Source of the DNA: Dendrolimus kikuchii
Lineage: Eukaryota > Arthropoda > Insecta > Lepidoptera > Lasiocampidae
Direction of reading: 5' to 3'
Assembly: GCA_019925095.2 (NCBI GenBank)
Contig: CM034411.1
Location: forward strand, 12,214,001-12,278,000
DNA length: 64,000 nt
Below the pieces are notes generated by a model that made no database searches, was not told the origin of the DNA, and saw nothing but the letters and a program-made list of their open reading frames with translations. How positions within the stretch are numbered: position 1 is the stretch's first letter; every line of letters begins with the position of its first letter. Below are positions 56,535 to 64,000 of the stretch, piece after piece. Made by a program: the position numbers and the translations under genes.

Positions 56535-56715
56535 CTATCTTCCCTTCTCCCTTTACCCTATTTGATGCTCCTATCCCATCTCGTCTATCCCATTCCTCTA
56601 CCTTAACATAAAGGCTAGCAAAGGGTTGACTTCACCCCTAGTGTTGCAAGCGTCTGTAGGCGACCGAACCACTTTCCAATACGCGTTTGCCAGCTTCGTA
56701 ATAGAAAAATAAACA
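56535..56715 (+). mobile_element. Diverged repeat related to S1 (older subfamily)
   Basis: gttgcaagcgtctgtaggcg, accactttccaat and gccagcttcgtaatag keep the order seen at 33907-34140 in reverse. Confidence 0.4.
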
Positions 56716-57345
56716 AAAAGTCATATCGCTATGTGTAACACTACGAAAATCTATATTAAAATATGCGAAGAAAAGGTAAACAAGTTAAATAAGAAGCTGA
56801 ATTTCAGAAATGACAGCGTTTAAAATACACATTTCAAATATCAAACGACAGTTCAACTCGAGGTTTCAGCGAATATCCGCTCACGAAGTGCACAGAGCAG
56901 CAGCGTTGGCAAATAAATTGAAAGTATATTCCTTCAATCTAAAAGCTCAACTTCTGTCGGAAATTGTTTCTTTCATTTTTTTTAGCTGTAACAGGTAAGA
57001 TGGATTCCGGGCTAAAAATACGCCAACTTTAAGAAATTCGATTTAGTCTCATTTTAGCCTTGTATTGATTCTACAGTAATTTCTACAGTAATAGTAATAG
57101 AGATTCTATAGTAATAGGGTTGACGATCAAGTCAACTGAGACACTTTTTAATAACCATACACAACGCTGAAGCTTTCTAGATTTTGTAGGAGAATAGCAA
57201 GTTATGACGGCATACCTTAAACGTGTCAAATGGCGTAGTAATTATTAATGTCATAGACTTATTAAAATGTATTTGCGCGTACAACGCGTATGAATTCGCT
57301 GTATGAAATACAACAAAAAGAGCTAGTATACAACAAATCTATTTT
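56716..57345. other. Non-genic stretch
   Basis: No feature recognised. Confidence 0.4.
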
Positions 57346-57412
57346 AATAATATTTTCTTTAGTTTTCGCGACTTGTATAGATAATAAAACTACGTTTTAA
57401 CGGTTTTAAGCG
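57346..57412 (-). mobile_element. Penelope-like element terminal segment
   Basis: atattttctttagttttcgc, gacttgtatagataataaaa and cgttttaacggttttaagcg equal 9049-9115. Confidence 0.65.
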
Positions 57413-57757
57413 CATCTAAACTTAAATCACTAAACTTAAATCTGTTTTAAGTTTAGTGCTGGCATTAATTAACCATCACACATAACCTGAATCCCAATAG
57501 TGCGAGACAATCCTTTAAAACATAGTCCCTTCATCATTTGTTTCAGAGATAAGACTTGTACGCATGGGGGCGAAACGATTCACTGATTTTCCCTTAAATC
57601 CTATGAGCACAGTGTATGATAGTATTTTCGTACGCAGAGACTACCTATGTGTGGGGTATTCAGTAAATTCGAATATTCCTAAAAATTATAGATTCCTGTA
57701 TTTCGGTCAATTTCTATAAAGAAAAAATATTTCTGGTCAGAATTTAGTAATAAAAAT
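57413..57757. other. Non-genic stretch
   Basis: No feature recognised. Confidence 0.35.
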
Positions 57758-58068
57758 ATCCGTGCAGGAACGAAGAAAGCATACAATTTCCTGCGGCCTG
57801 GCGGCCTGTCGTAAGAGACGACTAAACAACCCACAGCCAGGTGGTAGGGTATTTGCTTGACTGGATGGCGACCACCCCTGGTCTAGAGTATGCCTCCATA
57901 ACAACCTTGTATTGTGTTCCGGCATTAGTGACCCGGTTCCAGTCTTCTTTAGGAGAGCAGCAGCACATTTGTAGCACCTTTGGTGTTGCAAATGTCCATA
58001 GGCGATGGTAACCGCTTTCCATCAGTGGGCCGTCTGCCTGTCTGCTGAACTCCTGCAATAAAAAAAAA
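57758..58068 (+). mobile_element. SINE-like repeat S1, copy 16 (full length)
   Basis: atccgtgcaggaacg to tgcaataaaaaaaa. Confidence 0.8.
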
Positions 58069-58202
58069 TAAAAAAATAAATAATCGAGAGGTGAAAAACT
58101 GCTAGATGTGAACTTTAATACAATATAACTATTTATGCGGGCGCGATGCGATGGCCGGTAGAAGGCAAAGGGACGTGAAAGAAGAAGCAAAGAAGGACTT
58201 AC

Positions 58203-58256
58203 CTCGCCACCAGTCCGCCGCCACACTGCACTCGTCTCCCGGGGGTTCACACACTC
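58203..58256 (-). other. Candidate 54-nt internal exon of a host gene
   Basis: On the minus strand a 54-base GC-rich block sits between a good acceptor (ctcactcactag|GAG, exon start 58256) and a perfect donor (GCGAG|GTAAGT, exon end 58203). Length is a multiple of three. Two frames are open. One reads VCEPPGDECSVAADWWR with split codons at both ends; the DWWR-G ending recalls the second half of SH3 domains. The other reads ECVNPRETSAVWRRTGGE. It stands out in GC and CpG from the AT-rich surroundings and matches no repeat in the window. Which gene it belongs to is not visible; flanking exons would lie outside or too far to recognise. It could also be a chance pair of splice sites in a GC-rich repeat. 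Confidence 0.4.
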
Positions 58257-58804
58257 CTAGTGAGTGAGATTATGGTTTAATGTGCATTAAATTCAGTTAC
58301 AACAGTTTATTCTCTATTTAATGTGTTCCAACAATTTTTATGTATATATAGCGGCGACAGCACTGACACTCACTCAATGTCTCTTGTTTAGCGCATTCTT
58401 CATTTAAAGTTTTATTCTTTTCTTGATGGCGAGGATGGGGAGGAAGAATTTACAAGGAGGTGTTCCTCGGCGCAACCATATTTACATAATATATTTATTT
58501 TATATGTACATTTTTAACACGCACTCTGGACACAATTGGCACCACCAGTTTGGTCTTATTGTTATAAAAAAATCTCATATAAAACTTTCAATCGTCATCT
58601 TATAATTAAAATTTATTTATAAACTTTCACAGTCATAAACTGAAGAGTCCCAATAAGCTTTTTTCATATATGAGTTTGATGAAAATGAAAAGATGTTCTG
58701 ATTGACTTCAATTACCGGTGGGTAGTTGCGCACCGATTTGCCGCCAGGGCAAAGCGATAAAACCTTGAGGCTCCAACCTCTCATAAGGCACACACTGCAA
58801 ATGC
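58257..58804. other. Non-genic stretch, possible intron
   Basis: No coding or repeat feature recognised. Confidence 0.35.
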
Positions 58805-59030
58805 ACTTCCTCACAATACCAGCATCTAACAGATACACTCTACATTAGTATAAATATAATATTAAAATTAGAATAAATGAATATAATAAGTTATTCTTAA
58901 GATACACCACAACACAAACATGCATTATATTAAATGTCACACACAACAACAAATAAGCGTGTACAACTTCCTAACTTTTTAAATTTAATTGTAAAAAAGG
59001 GTACGGAACTAGAGTCTGTAGATGTTAATA
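58805..59030 (-). repeat. Left arm of a ~220-bp inverted repeat pair
   Basis: gcacttcctcacaataccag, aagttattcttaagataca, ccacaacacaaacatg and taattgtaaaaaagggtac recur in reverse complement at 60805-61025. Confidence 0.65.
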
Positions 59031-59653
59031 AAAAAAACCTCAATTGGACACAGAGGAAGAAGACCTGAAAGAGAGATGACCAACTTCCTGCCAGCCTGGA
59101 AGGAATTACGTAACTGTTTCTTAAAATATTAATTAACTAAACTAATATTCCACCTATAAAGGTTTCCTACGGTCAAAGAGCTGGTTTTTATTATGCACAA
59201 AGAACGAGCGTTGCAATAACATAGCAACGCCGCTGGCCTTATAGGAACGTTCCCTATAAGCAATAGGGGTTTGAGGCCAATTTTTTATCTGTAACTATTC
59301 TCCCTTTCGTATATAGTTAGTAGTAGGTACGTATGTTTTTAAGGTAGTTTATTTTGTAAATTATTGTTAATTTACATATTCTACTGCATTATCTGAAACA
59401 TTCTAAACTGTGGCCAAAACAGATACGCATTGCAACAGAAACTCACTCATGTATGGGAACCTTACAGAGATTCCATTGGACAACCGGACTAATTCCTTCC
59501 GCCTAAAATAATATTCTCGAAAGCTTTTGTAAAGGATACGTAATATTCCAGAAAACAAATAGATTTAAGTTTTTAAGGTAAATAAACGTCGTTCTCTATA
59601 GTCTGAGTATTGAATGTTTATGTTCCGATCAGTCACGGACTAAGGTAAGATAA
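59031..59653. other. Non-genic stretch
   Basis: No feature recognised. Confidence 0.35.
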
Positions 59654-59962
59654 ATGCAAAAAATAGCACATAATAATATAGCTACTTTTTATCTTGATGA
59701 AAGAATGACTAAACAGATATACAATGCAAAAGTGGATGGATGCAGAAGTCGTGGATGGCCACGACACACCTTCCATGATCAAATTGATCGCGTACTAGCA
59801 GAGGGTGATGTCAGGAGCCTTAAGAACAGACGAGTGTGCATGACAAGAGTTATGAATGTCAAAGAAGCAAGTGAGGTGTGTAAGAATGGGCCTAAATGGC
59901 GCTCTGTTGTTCGTACCTACCCCGCAAGGGAATTGGCGTGAAGTTATGTATGTATGTATGTA
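59654..59962 (+). mobile_element. 3' end of RTE-like LINE, copy 4 (longest)
   Basis: Open frame for 95 codons with ERMTKQIYNAKVDG, RGWPRHTFHDQIDRVL, VCMTRVMNVKEA and WRSVVRTYPARELA: the C-terminal tail of a LINE ORF2. It ends in a stop and a (TGTA)n tail. The ATG is not a true start. Confidence 0.65.
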
Positions 59963-60035
59963 CTTTTTATCCCGGAAAAAACGTAAGGTTCTCGTGATAA
60001 TATTAATGCGAGCGAAGCCGCGGGCCAAAAGCTAG
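59963..60035 (+). mobile_element. Helitron-like 3' end fragment
   Basis: ctttttatcccggaaaaaac through gcgagcgaagccgcgggcc to CTAG|T at 60032-60035. The RTE fragment abuts it, probably inserted in it. Confidence 0.5.
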
Positions 60036-60243
60036 TTAAGTATAATGGTGTGAATGATGGGGTGAATTGGTCGAAGAGCGCCACATGAGATCATAGGCCA
60101 TGCTCCTACTGCAAAGCGAGAACTGTGGCAGGTATAAATTATTTATAAGATGCAATTTTATATTCCCTGTGCAAAATTTCACGGCAAAGCTCGGTGGCGA
60201 GCCCTAAAAAGCGTTCGGAATCGTGATGAGGTGGGATTACCTG

Positions 60244-60293
60244 GTTGCCATGGAAACAAGGCTGTAATTAGTCATACCGCCTTTGTGACGTCA
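60244..60293. promoter_or_regulatory. X-box (RFX site) plus CRE palindrome
   Basis: gttgccatggaaac at 60244-60257 is a textbook RFX X-box. tgacgtca at 60286-60293 is a full CRE. The surrounding 200 bp matches no repeat in the window. No gene can be tied to it; a small ORF (60150-60365) overlaps but has no known motif. Confidence 0.3.
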
Positions 60294-60365
60294 TACATAA
60301 TGCAACAGGGCAGCGTCAAGAGATTATTACGGACAATACTGAATTACAAAAAAGATAATGAATAA

Positions 60366-60804
60366 TACATTTCGGTATTTACTGATAAAAAATCTTGATT
60401 TATTTGGCTTGGTATTCATTCTATATCTACATCAATAAATAAAATTAGTGTGTTTGTATGTGATTTCAAAATAAAAACCAAAGTTAAAATTTTCACAACA
60501 CCATCGTATAGACTACGCCTACCTGTTTCATCCATATATTTCTAGAAATGTCTTAGAAAAAATTCAATGTACAAAGACAGAGGGACAGACGGGCGGGCAT
60601 ATCGAAAACATATCTTACGTGTTACATTATTGTCAAAATTGCTAAAATAACCCTAAAAAAATACCTTCGCAATTTTAAAGTACAATTAGACACAAAAGAC
60701 TTGAGGTGTGTGCAAAATTTTATGTATATAACCTTAGTAACTCCTGAGATACTCGGCAAAAGCATACAGTCAGACACATAAGTAAGACTGTAAGATGCCA
60801 CTCG
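60366..60804. other. Non-genic AT-rich stretch
   Basis: No feature recognised. Confidence 0.4.
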
Positions 60805-61025
60805 AATGTTTTTTTTAACAACTCTAAGGACTCTAGTTCCGTAACCTTTTTTACAATTTAATGTAGAAAAAAGTTTTTACAATTTATACATGATATTGAA
60901 TGTATGTTTGTGTTGTGGTGTACCTTAGGAATAACTTATTATATTAATTTATTCTAATTTTAATACTAAACTTATACTACCGTAGAGTGTATGTGTTACA
61001 TGCTGGTGTTGTGAGGAAGTGCATG
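60805..61025 (+). repeat. Right arm of the ~220-bp inverted repeat pair
   Basis: ctctagttccgtaacctttt, tttgtgttgtggtgtacctt and ggtgttgtgaggaagtgcat, the reverse complement order of 58805-59030. Confidence 0.65.
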
Positions 61026-61064
61026 TGCATTGTATGCCATTCGAATGTTAGGAACTTATCCATA

Positions 61065-61345
61065 TGTCTGTGCAGAAACGGAGACAGAACATCAATTAGT
61101 GTCGCCGGTTAGTCGTAAAAGGCGACAAAACAACCTGCGGTCAGGTTGGCATTTACCTGTCTGGATGACTACTAACCCTGGTCTAGAGTATGCCGCCATA
61201 GCAGCCTTAAGTTGTGTTTCAGCATTAGAGGCCACGTTCCAATCATACCTTCAAGGCCGGCAGCACATTGGTAGCAACTCTGACGCTGCAAATGTCCATA
61301 GGCCACGGTAACCGCTTTCCATGATGTAAGCGACTGTCTTCCTAA
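61065..61345 (+). mobile_element. Diverged S1 copy (sister subfamily)
   Basis: tctgtgcagaaacggagaca, gtcgtaaaaggcgacaaaac, ctggtctagagtatgccgcc and ggccggcagcacattggtag follow S1 order with many changes. Confidence 0.65.
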
Positions 61346-61404
61346 ATGTTGATAATGTCAATTAAACATATTGTTGTTGCCAATGTAGATTAATTGGTAA
61401 CTAA

Positions 61405-61705
61405 CTAGTGGTCGCCCGTTGTCGAAATTCGACTATAATAAATAATCTCAAAGACTATACTTCTATAATCACAGATTTCGCCATGGCTACACTGTTAATT
61501 TAACTTTAACAATAAACAAAAGTGTGTGTAATGTTTTTTTATTGATTTAATGTATTTTTAATTCATAATTTAAAAAAAAAACAACATTAGTCGCTTCTTC
61601 TCTATATAAACTATAAGTGTGCGAACTTTCATATTCCTCCGTCCGCGCAATTTTCGTAAAAAGGGGTACAAAGTTTTTGCTTCACGTATTAATATATAGA
61701 TAATT
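61405..61705 (-). mobile_element. Helitron-like element (family H-d), copy 2
   Basis: CTAG at 61405-61408 and reverse complement of 31350-31631 throughout (gactatacttctataatcac, cctccgtccgcgcaattttc). Confidence 0.55.
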
Positions 61706-62941
61706 ATTGTGTGATTTTTACAAATAGCGTAAATAATTTTCTTTTATTATTTCATTATTAAGACTTCCCGTTGACTACCTCTAATACTTGTTTCTTTTTC
61801 GTTCTTAAAGAATAAAACCCGGCGGGAGGGACGCACACAAAAGTCAGTGTGATTCTGTGACAGTCAAGTGTGAGGACGATTAGTTCTGTGCAAGTGTACT
61901 GTGTAAATCGGAATAATAATACAATAAAGTGATTTATGGACTGTAATGCTGTTTCTTATTTCTGGATCTTTTATTAAGTTGCACCAGACAGGCAAATCTG
62001 CTGTCCTCGTGCAATAAAACCCCGCTAAAAACATAAGAACATAACAAGTTTGACATTTTCAAAGTGTTGCTCAACCTGTCAAACTGAGTATTGACAGCTG
62101 AATGAAGATCACGTCGACGCGCGGATTGGTGTCAATGACGGCGTGTCGTGATGGCTATCGGCTACGCTGATATTAACTGATATTTTATGTAGTCTGTAGT
62201 CGATATAATACATTCTTTAAGACATACGAAAACTATATTTTCTTACAAATTTTATTAAGCGCTTATGACATACGTGGTTTTGGTATTGTTAAATATCCAT
62301 GTTTCAAAAACATAAATAAATTACTTAAACGCCTTATAGTTAGAATTAAAATAAGATTATCCATTAGAGAATTACTCTACTCCCATGACGAGACGAAGAA
62401 TAAACAAACATCCCAAACAAAGTCACTTTCACATTATACTTTTGTGTTGAATTAAATACAATAGAGTTTTTAATTGAAAGAATGCAGAATCCAAGTTTTA
62501 CAGTAATTAAACAAAAGAACGCAGTATGGTAGATGACAATCAAATAGTGAAAGAAACACTTTCTAAGTTCTTATCATCTTAGAATGGTCACAACCTTCTT
62601 GATTTTGTACAAGAGTAGTAATTCCTGACGCCATTATTCTAACCAGAATATTTAATAGTTAAGTGGAGCTTAAGCGAATAGCTTATTAATAGTTAAGTGG
62701 AGCGGCCAGTGAAATCAACTGTGATATTTTTGATTATCTTACAAAACATCAGTCTCATACATACATAGTATTTGTGTACGAGCTTACGAAATTATGACGT
62801 ATTGCCTGTTTTTGTATTGTGTGTTTTTATATGTAAAAATACTAGTTATTGTGACATGTGCCCACAACCCTGTTATTGTTTAAACAATAATTAAGAATGA
62901 GACACCAAGCAACTACGAAAGTTGATACAACTGCAAAAAAA
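61706..62941. other. Non-genic stretch
   Basis: 61800-62050 contains aataaag and ends in cataaca, faintly LTR-like, but no boundary is convincing. No gene seen. Confidence 0.4.
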
Positions 62942-63346
62942 CCAGCTGCCAGACCTCAAGATACTGTAAGCTCTTTCTGCGTACAACGGAGCACAAACCA
63001 ACTTGACTGATAATTACTTTTATTTTTCCTTCCACCCATTTTAACATTCTATAAAACTATTAGAGCTAGGCATGTTTGCTGAAGAGTTTCTTGCGCCGCT
63101 TCTTCTCTTCAAGCCATAACATGTTGCGAAGCGGTAGTAAATTAGATTAGGCTCCCATAGAGTAAATAATAACCATAAACAAAATTAACAAGTTGGCGGT
63201 AGGCTAAATAAAACTTTAACAATTCTCGTTGACACTTGACATCTTTGTCTTCCGTGATCACGGCCACTGAAAAGTGGTCGAAACGTCGGAAAAACCAAAA
63301 TCAAATAAAATTACCGCACTTAAAACCGTTAAAACGTAGTTTTATT
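62942..63346 (+). mobile_element. Penelope-like element 3' UTR and terminus, ORF-less copy
   Basis: Reverse complement of 9076-9500 with high identity: cagctgccagacctcaagat, ctttctgcgtacaacgg, gcgccgcttcttctcttcaa, ccgtgatcacggccactgaa and ccgttaaaacgtagttttat. The ORF part is missing. Confidence 0.75.
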
Positions 63347-64000
63347 GTGTTGATACAACATTATACATATCTTTTTTTTTCTTACAAGATAAATTATTGG
63401 ATAACATTTTAAATTAAATTATGTCTTTAGATAATTAATCTAAAACTTGTTCTACTGTAATATCTAATTTTAGATGTGGCTTAAGTTGTATAAGACATTT
63501 AAAATCATTAAATAGTGTAATTCATTACAAAAATCCTGTTTGTAATGTACGAAAATGGTCTAAGGAAAAATCTTCAGCGCGGTAATGCGGACAGCGTTTT
63601 GGACACGTTCCGAATCGACTGCATTTTGGGACCCATATACTATTTGTATTTTTTTAGGAAAATGTATTTAACTAAATTATGTAAATGTTTTACATTTGTA
63701 AATCGTATTGAATTAATTTACTATTTTATTTCATATGCAAGGTAGGTATGGGCTGACGAATCGCCCAAGGTCGCCGGGACGCGCTGGATGAGGAAGTCGG
63801 AGGATGGAGATGAGTAGCACCGACTTGGGTAGACCTACGTCCAGCAATAGACTGCGACTGGCTGATGACGACGATGACAAGGTAGGTAGGTATATTAATA
63901 ATATAATATTTATTTTAGACATATCCTCCATTTGAAAGCCTATTGAGCAAGTTACACTTATGTTATGAGTAATATACAACGGACTACTCTGTGAAAAAAC
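63347..64000. other. Non-genic end of window
   Basis: gttacacttatgttatgagt at 63949 repeats the word seen at 44580 and 47212. No gene recognised. Confidence 0.4.

Noticed and set aside
61800..62050. Solo LTR
   Set aside because: Has an aataaa signal and ends in cataaca, but no start, target duplication or second copy could be found.

Overview
The window looks like nuclear DNA from an insect, most likely a moth or butterfly. It is AT-rich, has no operons or dense coding, and is packed with short dispersed elements of kinds common in lepidopteran genomes: small Helitron-like elements ending in CTAG, tRNA-derived SINEs, 5'-truncated non-LTR retrotransposons (LINEs), a Penelope-like element with a GIY-YIG nuclease, hAT-type elements and solo LTRs. 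The order Lepidoptera is an inference from repeat style; nothing here identifies a species.

Only two long ORFs do not look like recent mobile-element copies. Both are on the minus strand near the left end (696-1868 and 5140-6381). They are distant relatives of each other, and both follow the architecture of Tc1/IS630-type DDE transposases (helix-turn-helix-like N-terminus, linker, RNase H-like core). In each, two of the three catalytic acidic positions are replaced while the frame stays open for about 400 codons. They are the best candidates for something undescribed: a pair of transposase-derived, probably catalytically dead host genes. The first may have a short spliced leader and a GC-rich 5' end; the second has a poly(A) signal 63 bases after its stop.

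Layout. 1-6.5 kb: the two genes, with SINE and Helitron copies between and around them. 6.5-14 kb: LINE ends, a solo LTR, a hAT-like composite that was itself hit by a Penelope-like element (14-bp target duplication), a second hAT-like element, and a palindromic MITE. 14-25 kb: two diverged copies of one long Helitron-like unit and much unassigned AT-rich DNA. 25-36 kb: LINE 3' ends, a ~110-bp tandem array closing with an inverted unit, several foldback MITEs, two Helitrons in tandem with a paralogous empty site, and a solo LTR. 37-43 kb: a 1.8-kb jockey-like LINE inserted in a Helitron, another solo LTR, and a cluster of LINE C-terminal relics. 43-64 kb: SINEs, microsatellites, a 56-bp-TIR MITE, a head-to-head SINE pair, an exact 20-bp tandem array, and a possible 54-nt host exon at 58.2 kb.

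The commonest repeat is a ~310-bp poly(A)-tailed SINE-like family with about sixteen clear copies in both orientations. Many short ORFs in the window come from it and are not genes.
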